The translations under genes were made by a program, and so were the position numbers. Of a stretch of 64,000 nt of DNA, positions 40,001 through 52,515 are shown in pieces. Each line of letters starts with the position of its first letter. The stretch's first letter is position 1. Source of the DNA: Anaeramoeba flamelloides (Eukaryota; Metamonada; Anaeramoebidae); assembly GCA_027625915.1 (NCBI GenBank), contig JANTQA010000015.1, positions 9,639,001-9,703,000 of the forward strand, in the 5' to 3' direction. The notes beneath the pieces are model-generated. The model made no database searches. It saw only the letters and a list, made by a program, of their open reading frames with translations, and was not told where the DNA came from.

Positions 40001-40200
40001 AGCCGAAAGAACGGTTCATAAATATATATAACTTTTTTAAACACAGATCATTTGAAAAAGCAAAGTTTATCAAAAAATAATCCTTTTTCCCAGAGAAATA
40101 CAATTATAATATATTGTTGCAAGTTATTTATAAATTTTGGTACCGAGTGCCTCCACTCTGAGATAAAGTGTATAGGTTTTTTATTTTTTATTTTTTTTAA

Positions 40201-40251
40201 TTTAAAAGAATTGAGCAAAATATTAGATTTTACTCAATACTTTCAAATTTA
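40201..40251 (+). repeat. Palindromic repeat, copy near 40.2 kb
   Basis: AATTTAAAAGAATTGAGCAA pairs with GATTTTACTCAATACTTTCA, giving a hairpin with a short loop. It is a member of the same palindromic family. Confidence 0.7.
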
Positions 40252-41029
40252 AAAAAAAAATAACGATAGTGTAATACCAGTTATTAATCAATGATTGTAG
40301 AATTTTTATCAGTAACAATAATCTTTTTATCAAGGTTTGACCCCTTCTATGAATTCTGGTGGTGTATCGTCAAGTTCCTCAAGTGTCCTAAACACAGTCA
40401 TGTAAACTTAATTTCATAATAAATGGCGCATGTTACATTTGAATAATGAATTTCTTTTGTTCTGTTTGGAAGTTTCCCCCCTCAAAATGAAAAGTTTGCA
40501 AATAAATCATTTTTTCTCTTTTTTATTTTTTCAATTGTGTTTTGTTAAAATGGAAAATGAAAATGAAAATGAAAAATTGGAAATAAGCAACAGATGAATT
40601 AATGAAAAAAATTGGTTTCAAATATGAAAAAGAGATTAGATTTAGTTATTAAAATCGAAGGAGAATCGATAAATCGGATTTATTAATTTTTTAAAATTAT
40701 CTAATTTTTATCTAATACTTCTTTCAAAATAAAATTCCCAATTTTTTTTTACTGTTTTTTTATTTTTTTTTTCGTTTATTTTTAGACAAAAAATAAATAT
40801 ATCTTGAGTATAGAACTGAATATTAAAATCGAAATTTTTATATTATAATAGATAACTTCAATTATTAAAAATATTTTTCTTTAAAATTTGATTTTTTATG
40901 GGACAAGGATTTTGAAAGGGAGTTTACATATGTTTTCTTGAGGTTTTCAGTTTTATTTATAAAATGTTCTAGGTTTTATTGAGGTTTTATATTTATTTGG
41001 AAAATCAATAGAAAACTCAAAAAAACCTA

Positions 41030-41225
41030 CAGTCAGTTCCACTTGGAAGGCACAAACTACAACAAAATTTAAAGCATAATAAAAATCTCAAATTAATGAA
41101 CAAAATTCAGATTTTAGTAAAATAAATTGTAAAAAAAAAAATTATAAAATTTTGTATCTTAATTTAAGATGTTTTTGTGCTTTAAATTTATTTTGAAGTT
41201 TGTGCCTTAAAAACGGAACTGACTT
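41030..41225. mobile_element. 196-bp Tc1/mariner-like MITE in a TA site
   Basis: The termini are CAGTCAGTTCC and, inverted, AAGTCAGTTCC. The inverted repeats continue through AAGGCACAAACT and AATTTAAAGCA to about 50 bp. TA flanks both ends (41028-41029 and 41226-41227). The flanking sequence rejoined at the TA matches an uninterrupted copy near 52410-52460 on the other strand, so the insertion boundaries are well supported. Confidence 0.88.
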
Positions 41226-41559
41226 TAACGAAAATCTATTGATTTTTCAAATAAGCAAATAACTCAAAAAACTAAATGTGTTTTTTTTTTAATTTTTGAA
41301 AACAAAAACAAAAATATCAGATTTAATCTTTATCTCTTAAATTAAAAAAAATACTGAAGACAGTTGATACAATAAATACTTGGTCATGTAAATGATATTA
41401 TTATTTTTACATGATATTTTATTTATTTTTCTTTATTTATCCATATCTATTTTTTTTTTATTTGATATAATTGTCTTTAATTTCTCCTTTCTTTAAATAA
41501 ATAAATAAATTTCATATATTGTTTTCACATTTTTACTTTTTTATTGGATTTCTTTTTAA

Positions 41560-41935
41560 CGCATTATTGTTATGAATTTTTTTTTTTTATTTAGAGATTA
41601 ATAGTTGTAAAGTAAAAAATATATTATTTTAATGTTATTAAATTGCAAAAAAAATTTTAGAACATTAATATTTATTTCTTCCGAATTTTATAATATCTTC
41701 AATTGAAGATGAAAAATGAAGATTGTTCTTTTTTTCATACGCAAGAAGAATTTTATGATTATCTATTTTTATGAAAATTTATTGATTTATTAGTTTTATA
41801 TCATCAGGATATCAACTATACACTGGCATTTATTATTCTACTCATTTTTTATTTTTTCTTGAAAGTTCAATTATAAAATAGTATAGATATTTGAAAAAAA
41901 AAAATTTGGCACCTTTGACAGAAATAAAGTTTACT
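41560..41935 (-). repeat. Dispersed repeat family A, copy 3 (inverted)
   Basis: Read on the - strand it shares CTGTCAAAGGTGCC (copy 1 has GTGTCAAAGAGG), TTTTTTTTTCAAATATC, AGTTGATATCC, AACAATCTTCATTTTT and TTGAAGAT with copy 1. It is closer to copy 1 than to copy 2 at the start. Non-coding. Confidence 0.7.
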
Positions 41936-41998
41936 TAAAGTTCAATAAAATGGGGATATCGATAAAATACTCATTTAATTGTTTGATAGCCTAAAGTA

Positions 41999-42529
41999 AA
42001 CGAAATTACCAAAAAATTGGACACAGTTTACAAAGTTGAAAGAATAACAATACCACAATTTAAATTCAATTGAGAAATAATTTTGATTTAACAAACTATT
42101 TCATTTCTTGTATTTTTTGTTTTGTTTGCATTTCCTTTTTCCAGTTACGTAATCTGTTTCGATAGATTGGGAATTTTTTTTCTATGGTTGATAGAAGGTT
42201 AGTGTTGAGTTTGTTTAATTGAAAAATCACATAAAATTGGTCGATTTTATCTTAACATTTGATTGATCAACAATTGTTGGTGAAATTTCAACAAATTTAC
42301 CAATACAAGTTTTTTGTTCCGCTTGTTTCCTTATTTTGTACACACCAATCTTTATTTTTGGGTTTTATATGTTTTTCTTTTATTTTGATTAAAATGGTTA
42401 CTTATAAAAACATTAATACTGGGTAACTTATATGTGGTTTTATATTAGGTTTGGAAAAATATAATAAATTGAGTTTATTTTTATGCCTATTTTTGATTTG
42501 AGATGTATCCAAATTTTTGGAATGGCGTT
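41999..42529 (-). mobile_element. 531-bp Tc1/mariner-like MITE, copy 1
   Basis: The terminal inverted repeats carry CCAAAAAATTGGACACA and, at the other end, the reverse of CCAAAAATTTGGATACA. They are flanked by TA (41997-41998 and 42530-42531). The interior matches 53989-54517 in the opposite orientation over its full length, for example the CAACAATTGTTGGTGAAATT block. There is no transposase, so it is non-autonomous. Confidence 0.88.
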
Positions 42530-42531
42530 TA

Positions 42532-42886
42532 TTTATGAATTCAACTCTAACAATTTTGGCAAATTAATATTTTTTTTCCCCAGGCACCTTAAAATAAAAG
42601 TTCTTGGCAATTTTTGTCATTCTTCTCAAAAATGAAAAAAAAAATTTTTTCAAAAATAGAAATCAAAGTTTTTAATTTATTTAATAAAATTATGAGTTTT
42701 CTACTCTATGAATGAATGAAATAAAAAAAATAAAAATAGAAGAAAAAATCGTATTTAATTTGACTGCTTTATTCGAAGAGTAAGAGATGAAAGAGAATAA
42801 AAAAAAAAAAACATTTAGTTTTGGAAAAGTTGAGCAAATTGTGTTTTGAAATCTATTCTTTGTAAAAAAAAATGTATTTGATTAAA
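42532..42886. other. Spacer between the MITE and the uL11 gene
   Basis: AT-rich sequence containing the presumed 3' UTR of the uL11 gene. No separate feature is recognised. Confidence 0.4.
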
Positions 42887-43462
42887 TTAGTTTTCTTTTT
42901 CTTCTACTTCTTCTGGTTCTTCGTCTGGAATAATGATTTCACCATTTTTAATTTTTTGTTGGATTTCCTTTGGTGATTTTTTTTCAACTGTACAGCCTAC
43001 TGACACACATGTACCGAGCATTTCTTTGACAACACCTTCAAATTCATTGGCAAGTGATTTGTGTCTCATTTGTCTTGCAATTTCTTTGACTTGTTCAAGA
43101 CTTAAATTCCCTGTGTGTTTAAAATCTGCACTTTTTTCATGTGGTGGTTCATTGAGGGCTTTGATGATTAAGGTTGATGCAGTTGGCATAACATCAACAG
43201 TGAATTCTCTTCCAATGATTGTTACTCTGATGGTAACTTTTAATCCTGAAAAATCTTTACACACTTTTTGGATTTGTTCAGCTGCTTTTCTTGGTGGCTA
43301 GAGTTTTGTTTGGTTTTGGTTTTGGTTTGGTTTTTAAAAAAGGAAATTGAAAAAAAAAATAAAATAAAAAAATAGATTAAAAAAGATCTCATTAAGTTGT
43401 GAAACAGGCGAATTAAACAGAAAACGGTTGTTCTTCGTGAAGTGTTTTTATTAAATTTTATA

Positions 43463-43496
<34 letters not shown>

Positions 43497-43721
43497 AAAA
43501 GCAAATTTTTCAAAACAAAAAAAAATTCTTGAAAAAAAGAAAAAAAGGTAAGATCACAAAAAAAATAAAAAAAGAAGAATAAAATTATTTTTATTAAAGC
43601 TTACAATCCCTTTTGGTCCAAGTTTTGGTGCAAGTGCATTTGTGTTAATTGAGTCACCTGCTCTGACACGAAGGTAAAGATATTCTGGTTCTAAGTTTTG
43701 TTGTCCTCCTTTTTTTGACAT
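42887..43721 (-). CDS. RPL12: Large-subunit ribosomal protein uL11 (RPL12)
   Basis: Exon 1 (43721-43605) encodes 39 residues ending NALAPKLGPKGI. Exon 2 (43297-42887) continues PPRKAAEQIQKVCKDFSGLK. The 307-bp intron has donor GTAAGC and acceptor CTCTAG and contains a long A/T run. The 175-residue product has the family landmarks: LAPKLGPKG, the STLIIKALNEPP block, GNLSLEQVKEIARQMRHKSL, and LGTCVSVGCTV. uL11 forms the GTPase-associated stalk base with 28S rRNA and the P-proteins. The tail is acidic (EEPEEVEEKEN), slightly longer than in the 165-residue human protein. The ATG at 43719-43721 fits the family N-terminus. A CTTCTAG just upstream could be the acceptor of a 5' UTR intron. Confidence 0.95.
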
Positions 43722-43904
43722 AATGAAAAGATCTCTAGAAGATAGAATGAAAAAAATAGATCCAAGAAGATTAGGGTGAGTTACGTTTATGTTTAAAGAA
43801 AAAAATAATTTGGTTGGTGTGGAAATTAGCAAAGGAAAAAAAAAAAAAAAAAAAAGATATTTTACATTTTTCTGATTAACTAAAAAAAAATGATTTTTGA
43901 AGTG

Positions 43905-44065
43905 ATAAACCTTTTTTGAATTTAAGGTTTGATAGAATTTCTGGAAATATTCAGAACGATTCAAGTTTACAAATGGTTGAGTAAAATGAAAGTGATCCTT
44001 TATTTTTTCAATACTTTGTTGAATTAAGGTATCCAAAGATGAATATTTGAAGAAAATCCAATCTA
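43905..44065 (-). other. Exon-like segment upstream of uL11
   Basis: On the - strand, a good acceptor (TATTTTCTTTTAG, ending near 44064) is followed by about 49 sense codons without an ATG. These include SSLDTLIQQSIEKIKDHFHF, and a GTTTAT donor candidate ends the segment. Further upstream a perfect GTAAGT donor occurs near 44155. It could be a 5' exon of the uL11 transcript or of another small gene. No family is recognised. Confidence 0.3.
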
Positions 44066-46835
44066 AAAGAAAATATATGTTTAATTTATTCCCTTATTTA
44101 CATGTTGTATTTACTTTAGGAATTAAAGAAAAGTGAGAAAGGAAAAAGACTTACTGTTTACTTGTTAATACTTGAGGTATTGAAAAATGACAGTGTGAGT
44201 AACTTGAAAATAAACATTAAAAAGTAAAAACAAATAAAATCAAACTTTTAAAAAAAACCGGTTCAACAAGAAAAAAGAAATGTTAGCAATTAATTAAGAA
44301 CACCCAGAGGAATTTTAGTGAATCAAGTATTCGAAATTGTATTAAACAGAAGTATCGTAGATGTGATTTTATTGAATTGATTTGAAAAATGACCAAAATA
44401 TCTTAAATAATTGTGTTTTTTGTGTTGGAGAGCTTTTCTTCAAATATTTTTTTCTATCTAGCGAAAGTTCTTAATTAAACCAAGAACAATAATTTATTTT
44501 TTTTTTATTATTTAATTTTTACCAATTTTTGTGATCAAAATAATGTATGCCCAAAGCCTTTAGAATCAGTTTTTCAAAGCACAATCCATGCTTTATATAT
44601 ATATATATATATATATATTCCAATAGAAAATATTATTTGCTTCCCAGTAGAATGGACAAGGTTCAAATCAAGTTTGAATTTAAATTCCTTGATTTTATAT
44701 ATAAATTTTAAATGGGGATTCAATTTGTTAAAAAATTTAGGTAATTTTTTCATTTTTTAAATTTTGTGTGATTTTTTGATCAAAGTTTGAAACATAAATT
44801 TTACTTGAACTTTTGAGATATTTTTTTTTATTTGATTATTCATTTTTCGGATTTATTTTTAAATAATAGAACTTTAAGATATTAATACCATATTTAATTA
44901 GGGTTTATTGTATGTTTCTTTGATCTTTTCAATGTATAGGTCTTCTAAAAAAAAAAAAGAAAGAAAGAAAGAAAGAAAAACATGCTTTTTATTTTGAAAA
45001 AAGAATTAAACTTTTCTGTACATATTATTTTGATAATAGTACTTATTATAAATACCTTATAAATCTTATTACTTTTTTATTTTTCTTTTTTTTAATTTGT
45101 AATTTTGTTTTGATTTTTGTTTTTTTTTGTCAATTTTTTTTTATTTTTTCAACCTTAAAAATCGTTTCTTACCTTTCAGTGAGCCTTTTTTATTTGTATT
45201 TACTATTTTTTTGATTGAAAATCTATTATGCATTTATAATACTTCCAAAGGTAGGATGATAATAAAAACTAAATTAAAAAATTTATGGTTCTAATAATAT
45301 TATTTTCATCTTTTGGTCTTACCTCTCTTTTATTCAATAAATGAAAATATTGTATTTTTTTATTAAAAATTAAAGGGTATTTTTATAACAAGTTAAACTC
45401 TTTTTCACTTTAAGCAATCCACTAAAAATTAAAAATTCACTTTTTAAAAGAAAAAAATAAACAAACAAATAAAATTGTATAGAAATACGAGAAATAATAA
45501 ACTTCGGATTCGAGTTGATAATCATAAACAAAATACATTAATAAATCATGAATTTCAAAAAAAAAAAAATGTTAAAAAAATTTTTTTGGATTCTTTTCAT
45601 TGGAACTTTTCATGTAAAATTTATCAATTTCTTTGAAAAATTAAAATTTTTGAGAATAAGATTTTTTAAAACTAAATATGTGAATTTTAAAAGAATAAAA
45701 TACAAAGACTAACTTTCACTTCTATCAATGATGATTTGGAGTTTCAAACCTTTTTATTTCTTAAAATTAACTTTTTTTCAAAGAAAAAAGAAGAGAAAAA
45801 AAAAAAAGAAAAGATAAAGATGCAAAAAACAAAAAAATATTGACTAAAATGAAAAAAAAATGATATAGATGCAAAAAAAGATCTTGAAATTGAAATTTTA
45901 TTTTGAGAAGAGTAATGAATTAAACTCATAGAAAAATATCTAAATATTCAAAAAAACTGGGTGTCTTTACTGAAAAAGAGTTTATTTGAAAAAAAAAAAA
46001 AAACGTTTTTTTTTATCTATAAATTATATAATTTTATACTTTGAAAAACTGCTAATAAGAGTTCTTACTTCTTAAAGAAGATATTTTTTTTGAAATAAAT
46101 ACAAAATAAATTGAATTTTGAACTTAACAGAAATTGGTAATAATTGGTTACACTTATAAAAAAAAAAAATATCAAGAAAATGGTATTTTTTTTGAAAGTA
46201 TGGTATTTTCCAACTAGATTTTTGCATTATTTTTCAATTTCAAATGTTGTTATCAATTTTTTTTTGTATTTGATTATAAATTTATAAGAAAATTATTTTT
46301 CTACTTATTAGTTCCAGAAATTTTTTTCAAGTAATAATCTTCCAATAATAAAATTCTTATAAAAAAAAAAATAAATAAACTAAAATTAAACAAACAGTGA
46401 ATGTAAGATATTAAAGATTTTTTACTATTTGTGAAAAAAATAGAAACAGGAAAAAAAATTCAGAACATTTTTTTGAATTTTTTTTTACAGCAATTATTAT
46501 AATAGAATTGTGATTTTTTACAAAAATTAATTTTGATTTTGTTTTATAAATTCAATTTCGTTGAAATTTTTTGCCATATACTTTTAACTCACTGTAACAT
46601 TTCAAACTTTTAAAATTGTTTATTCTAAAGCTTACAAAAAATATAATCAATTTATAAAAATTAAATACAAAATAAATACCCACCAAAAAAATAGTACTAA
46701 AAACAATATCAATTTTTCAAATTATCTATTTATAAGGGTTTGTAATTGAAAGATCTCTTATTAAACAATTCTATTAAGTTTCCAAGATTTTTGAGATTTC
46801 CAAAACCACTTATTCAGGTTTTGATAAAAAAAGGT
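44066..46835. other. Intergenic region, nothing recognised
   Basis: AT-rich spacer with a TA dinucleotide run at 44594-44618, a GAAA microsatellite near 44958-44980, and many homopolymers. No gene or structured RNA can be supported. Confidence 0.5.
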
Positions 46836-47105
46836 AGAATTAAATTGTTTTTATTGATTTGTTTTGTATTAACTAACCTAAAATTAATCTTCATTGAAGT
46901 TTATTTGTATCTTCTTTTAATTGGTTTTGCTTTTACATTTTCAAAAAGGTTTGCAAAATAAAAATTATTTTTCACTTTAAAACCTAAATAGATCTTTCAA
47001 ATTGTAAATACCAAAACCAATTAAAAGAAGATACAAATAAACTTCAATGAAGATTAATTTTAGGTTAGTTAATACAAAACAAATCAATAAAAACAATTTA
47101 ATTCT
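46836..47105. repeat. 94-bp perfect inverted repeat with 82-bp spacer
   Basis: 46836-46929 is the exact reverse complement of 47012-47105, and the spacer extends the match imperfectly. It starts AGAATTAAATTG and contains no transposase. The right arm ends 34 bases before the start codon of the TPR gene. The short apparent frames here are by-products of the repeat. Confidence 0.92.
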
Positions 47106-47139
47106 TCATTTTTTAATTTTTTCATTATATCAGTCCAGA

Positions 47140-50100
47140 ATGACTTTTCTGCAAGCAAACAAATGTTATTTGGAAGAAAATTACTCTAAGGCAATTCAAC
47201 TTTATACAAAAGTTTTAAAAAATTGCAACAATCCAAAAGACACCATCAATCTTTTACTGTACGTCCTCATCAAAGTTTTTTTTTTTTTTTTTCTTTCTTT
47301 GTTCTGTTTCAAGCCACTTAAATTTTTGAACTTTTAAAAAATAACAAACAAATTTTAGAAATCGTGGAATGTGTTATTATCAGCTAGAACTCTACAAATT
47401 AAGTATTAAAGATTTTGATCGATCAATTATTCACGATCCAAATTCAGTTATGGCATATTTGTTCAAAGGAAAATCGCTTTGGTTATCAGGAAAACAAAAG
47501 CAAGCAAAAAAATATTGGGAAATAGCTAAAGAATTAAAGGGGCCTGTATATTTATTAAACAAAATTGAAAAATATTTAACGTGTGGGCTTAATGGTGAAA
47601 AGCAATTAAGACAAAAAACTGACAAAAAAAAGGGATCTGAAGAAACCAAAAAAGAAAAAGAAACCAAGCAACAAAAACAAAAACAAAGCCAAGAACAAAA
47701 ACAAAACCAAAACCAAAAAGAAAACCAAAAAGAAAAAGAAAAACAAGAACAAAAAGAAAAAGAAAAAGAAAAAGAAAAAGAAGAGAAAAGAAATGTGAGT
47801 GAAACCAAAAACTGGAATATTTTACCAAAAAATACTCAAAAAACCCAAGAAGAAAAAGAAAAAGAAAAAAATTATTCATTTGAAAAAGATCCCTTAATGT
47901 TAAAAAATAATAGGCTCGCAGAAACTTTAGCAACTCAAGGGTTAGTTCAAGATGGCATGGGCAATCCTGAAGTTGACAAATTAATTGCCTTGGGGTATTT
48001 GTTAGTGAATAAGGGCTTTTATAATAAGGGTATTGTGCTCTTTAATTCGTTAATTGTGAAATATCCAAATCTTTTAGCAGTCTACATTGGGAAGGGAACC
48101 TGCCACGCGATGCTTCAAGAATACCAATTAGCTGTTGACAATTTCACAAAGGCAATTAAAATCAATCCAAACTCTTTAGAGGCATACAAAAGAAGAGGGC
48201 AGACAAGGTCTGCGATGGGTCTTGACAAACAGGCTTTATCCGATTTGACGATTGCCTTTGGAAAAAGCAATGAAAAGGATTTTGAATGTTCGTACCAAAG
48301 AGGCATTATTTTACACAAATTAAAAAACTATAGCCGAGCGATTCCTGATTTTGAATTCTGTATCAAAATTCAGCCAAAGCATATTTATTCATGGAATTTT
48401 TTAGGGTTATCCTTAAATGGGTTGGGTGAAACCACGCAGGCAATTGTATGCTATGAACGGGCATTATCATTTAACCCAAATTTTAAAGAGGCTCTAACCA
48501 ATTTGGCACAGATTAATAAAGATTTGGGTAATTACGAAAGGTCACTGGAGTATTTTGAGCGCTCCCTTAAAATCGATCCCACATATTACCACGCGCAATA
48601 TTTATCGGCTTTAAATTTTTATGCCTCGGGCAGGCATAGATTAGCTGCAGACAGACTGTTGGTTGCCTTAAAAATCGAACCTTCTAATGTGGACGCCTTA
48701 CTTTGGAGAGGCGCAGCCCTGCATGCAATTGGTGATTTTGAGCAATCCTTTAATTGCTTTAATCAAATTGTTTTGAAAAAACCCGAGCATATTGCTTGGT
48801 ATAATAGGGAAATGTTAGCTTACTGGGTTAAGTTTTTAGACCAAAAAATCGATAGCTTTTCTTTTGACAAAGATTTGCATCCTCAATTCAAAGAATTTTG
48901 GTGTAAAAAAATGGATCCTAAAAATTTAAAAAATTATAATCCAGTTTTCCATACTATAAATAACTTGATAAAATTTAAAAAAAAATCGTTGTTAACAGTA
49001 AATCTTAATCTAATCCGAGAAAGCAATAATCAATTAAAGGTATATAAAAAGATATTAAAGGTTGCAGAACATTTAGGCAGATTAATCCAAATAAATATGC
49101 CTGGGTTTATGAAAAATTTAAGACAGCACAGAGTTGCAGGATTAGCAATGATAATGATGGCTCAAAAATTGAAAAGGCAATTATTGGATAATTTAGATGT
49201 CAATGAAACTTTAAAGAAAAAAGAAGACAATGAAAATGAAAATCAAAACGAAAATCAAAATGAAAAAGAAAAAGAAAAAGAAAAAGAAAATGAAAATGAA
49301 AATGAAAATAAAAATGAAAATGAAAATGAAAATAAAAAAGAATTTTTGAATTGGCGTGAATGGTATGATATTGGAGTTAAATGGAGACAAGTGTCTGAGC
49401 CAATGGATCCGGTATTTTGGGTTGATTTGCTCACGAAGGAACAATTTAAACAGGGGTTTGGATCACATACACCAATGTTTACCGGGCAATGCAAAGTGGT
49501 AAGATATTATGCTTATTTTGATAAGGCCTTTTTAATTTTCAAAGAATTGTTTATGAAGGAAAATCCTGAACTTAAAAAGCAAATTAGTAAATCGTCCACA
49601 CTCTTTGAGTTATATTCACTTAAAAAGGGTGATTTTTATGTTGTTACACCCTGCCAAAAAATAACAAATAAAAATGAGACGATGGATGGGACGCGATTAA
49701 CAATCCAATTCAAATATCCAGAAGGTCTTGAATTCTCGATTAGAACACCAGGTACTCCGCCTAGATTAATTGAATACTCAAGGGAATTATCATCGCTATG
49801 GGAATCGCTCCATGCACTTGCCAAAAAGGGGAAAGATGAGAATGATCGATGGGTGGAATCTGAAAAAATTTTGGATTGTATAATTAAAATAACCTTTTAT
49901 TGGTACAACTTTATGCCTTTAAGTAGAGGTACAGCAGCTATAGGCTATATTGGTTTGATATCAATGCTACTTGCGTTTAATTTTGAAATAAAAAGGGAAT
50001 TAAATATGGATGTGCAATTGGATTGGGAAGCTATTTTAGAACAAGATCCAAATGTTTTTAAAAAAGTAGCTTTAAAATGGTTAAATCCAAACTTAGAAAA

Positions 50101-50185
50101 GTCATCAATATTGGAGCAACTGCCTCAATTAGATCTTGAAATTACAACTTTAAGAAATATGATTCAAATAATGATCTTGGATTAA
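47140..50185 (+). CDS. TTC13/SRFR1-like: SRFR1/TTC13-type tetratricopeptide-repeat protein
   Basis: Exon 1 is 47140-47258 and exon 2 is 47359-50185, with a 100-bp intron (donor GTACGT, acceptor AATTTTAG). The splice restores an N-terminal TPR pair, ending in NRGMCYYQLELYKLSIKDFD. A Lys/Glu/Gln-rich linker follows. After it come about eight more TPRs (about 47985-48830), such as YIGKGTCHAMLQEYQLAVDN and ALTNLAQINKDLGNYERSLE. The C-terminus carries the conserved non-TPR module of plant SRFR1 and animal TTC13: WREWYDIGVKWRQVSEPMDP, GFGSHTPM, FSIRTPGTPPR and YWYNFMPLSRGTAAIGY. Plant SRFR1 restrains immune receptor signalling; the general cellular role is unclear. The total is about 981 residues. 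I chose the ATG at 47140 because an earlier in-frame ATG at 47047 lies inside the inverted repeat and adds nothing TPR-like. Confidence 0.93.
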
Positions 50186-52407
50186 ATAAAAATATAATCG
50201 AAAATTTGAATAAAATAAATCTAACATTAATCATTTTTTTTTTCATTAAAGTTTGATAGATAAAAGTAAGAAAAATTAATATCTATTTATATAAATATCT
50301 TTCTATATATCATTAGATCGTTGGATAGATGCGAAATAAAGTGTTCAGCGCCATTAATGTGTTCCAAAATCAAACAATATCTGTTAAAGATGATAATTTC
50401 TTTTATCTTTAATTAGATTTTATTTTTAACAATTTTTTATTGATAATCAAAAGAAATGTATTTCAGATTTGAATTTTTTTTTTTTTTTCTTATTTTTTTG
50501 TGCTTTGGTTATTGATTAAAACTAAACTATTTTCCGAAATTAATTGCAAATTTTTAAATACTTTTAATATACACTTTTTTAGTTATTTCTTCTTTGTTTT
50601 TGAAAGAAAGATTAAAATAATTTTTTAAAATTTTTAAACATTTCAATTTCTTCTATTTCTTTCAAAAGAAATGTAATTAAATTGTATTTCATTTTAATGG
50701 TTATTATGTACTCTTCATTACAAATCAATTCAAGGTTCACATGAAAAATTTTTCTTTATCAATTTAAAATTTGTAAAAGCAAGAAAAGTTGATCAAATAA
50801 ATGAAAAAAATAACAAACAAGAAAGAAAAACTACTATGGGTTAAAAGACATATAATCGATATTAATATTTTTCAAAAAAAAAATAATAAAAGTATCATTC
50901 CAAAATTTAGGGTACATTGTTTTACTTTTTTTTTCTTTTTTTTATTTTTTCATTTTGGAATAATTTTATAATTTGAACAAATAAATTTCTATATTTATTA
51001 TTTTGATTTGGAAACAATAACTTTGTTGTAATTTGAGTTGTGACTGGAAGAACGAATAATATGATATATTATAGAAGTGAACCAAAAGTATATTGTGGTG
51101 TTCAAAGAACTATGATTAATATCACCAGTACAATCTCAATAATTCGGGTCTCGAAGGGGATATAAAATGAGGAATTATAACTTAAGATTTTTGATAATAG
51201 ATTACAATATGAGAAGCTATTTATTTTTTGGAACTTGGAGTCTAACTCGGTATAATAAAGATGAACAAAAAATAATTTTTAACAAGTAAAAACAAGTTTG
51301 TTATTTTTGAATAATTCTTTAAAGAACTTGTTCTTCAATTGATTATTTACTCCCAATCGGGTTGTTAGAAGTATTTGTGTAAAATATTATTGTTTTTTCA
51401 CCTTGGAAGCACAATTTAGTTAAAGGTGCTTACAAGGAAAACTAGATCTGATATCTTTACAATTGTCTTGGTTTCATCTTTTATTCTCGATTTATTATAA
51501 AAATATACTAAAAGAATATAATATAAAAACTTTGGAGATATCAAATGATTTTAAAACTGGCAGATTTTGAACATCTTTCGAACATTTACTTCATTAGTAC
51601 TAGTAAAAAAATACGTTAGTTTCTTTTTTTTATTTTTTATAACTTTTAACATACTTTAAGTATAAACTCTTTTCTATTTTTTCTTAAAAAAATTAAGAAA
51701 TATATTATTTTATTTTTTTAAATAAGGCTGGTTTTCGTTCGAATCAAAATAAAAAAAAATATATTTTTGGGTTGGGACATTGTTTTTAAACATATAAGAG
51801 AATATGTTCTATTTTCTAACTTTTCGGTGAATAATGGAGATCTTTTTTTTTTTGGTAATTTGGAATAAATAATCTGGTCCAACGTTGAAAACATCTATTT
51901 CAAAACCATGAATTTTGTGTATCTCTTCTGAATCATGAGAATAAAAAAATATCATATATAAATAGTTAAATTCTACTATAATAGTTTAAAATAAAGATTT
52001 TTAAAGTTAAATTGATAAGTAAAAAAATTCTTCTTTTACTTAAATTCAATTAAAAATTACAAGTTCAAAAAAATTATATAATTGGTCTCTCACCTTAATT
52101 TATTTTCTGAATCTTACCATGGCAACAAAAGTATTAGCTTAAATTTTTTTTAGATATGTAATCTCTTTATTATCTGTGGTTATCGAAAAATATTTTCTTA
52201 AAATTTCAGAAATAAAATTTTAGAGTTTAAGAAAAAGGTAAAATATTATTTTATTTTGAAGGGCGTAAATTAATTTCCTCCTATAGAGTTTAATGTTTCC
52301 GGAATTCAAAAAAAATCGATCCAAATCGAGAGATTTTAGTTTATTATTTTATTTTCAAAAAAAAACGCTTTTAGTTTTTTTTTTTTTTTGGGGGGGGGTT
52401 CTGTTTA

Positions 52408-52515
52408 TTTGAAAAATCTATTGAATTTTCGTTAGGTTTTTTTTACTTTTTGAAATAAACTGAAAATTTATTAAAATTTTCTGTTTATTTCAAAAAGTTA
52501 AAAAAAACTAGAACA
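52408..52515. repeat. Repeat matching the flanks of the 196-bp MITE
   Basis: The reverse complement carries AAAAAACCTAACGAAAATTC and then ATAGATTTTTCAAATAAA, without interruption. The same sequence near 41000-41260 is split at the TA by the 196-bp MITE. Related GTTTATTTC / TTTTCAG modules recur near 61910-62275. Confidence 0.7.

Larger units (their letters stand above)
37542..41029. other. Intergenic region with dispersed repeats
   Basis: No gene is recognised. A repeat family A copy (39485-40000) and a palindromic repeat (40201-40251) lie here, and long T runs occur near 38440 and 39050. Confidence 0.5.

Noticed and set aside
47431-47933. Phe/Ser-rich frames opposite the TPR gene
   Set aside because: They are antisense readings of the Lys/Glu/Gln linker.
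51721-51760. GTTCGAATC resembling a tRNA T-loop
   Set aside because: No acceptor, D or anticodon stems can be formed around it.
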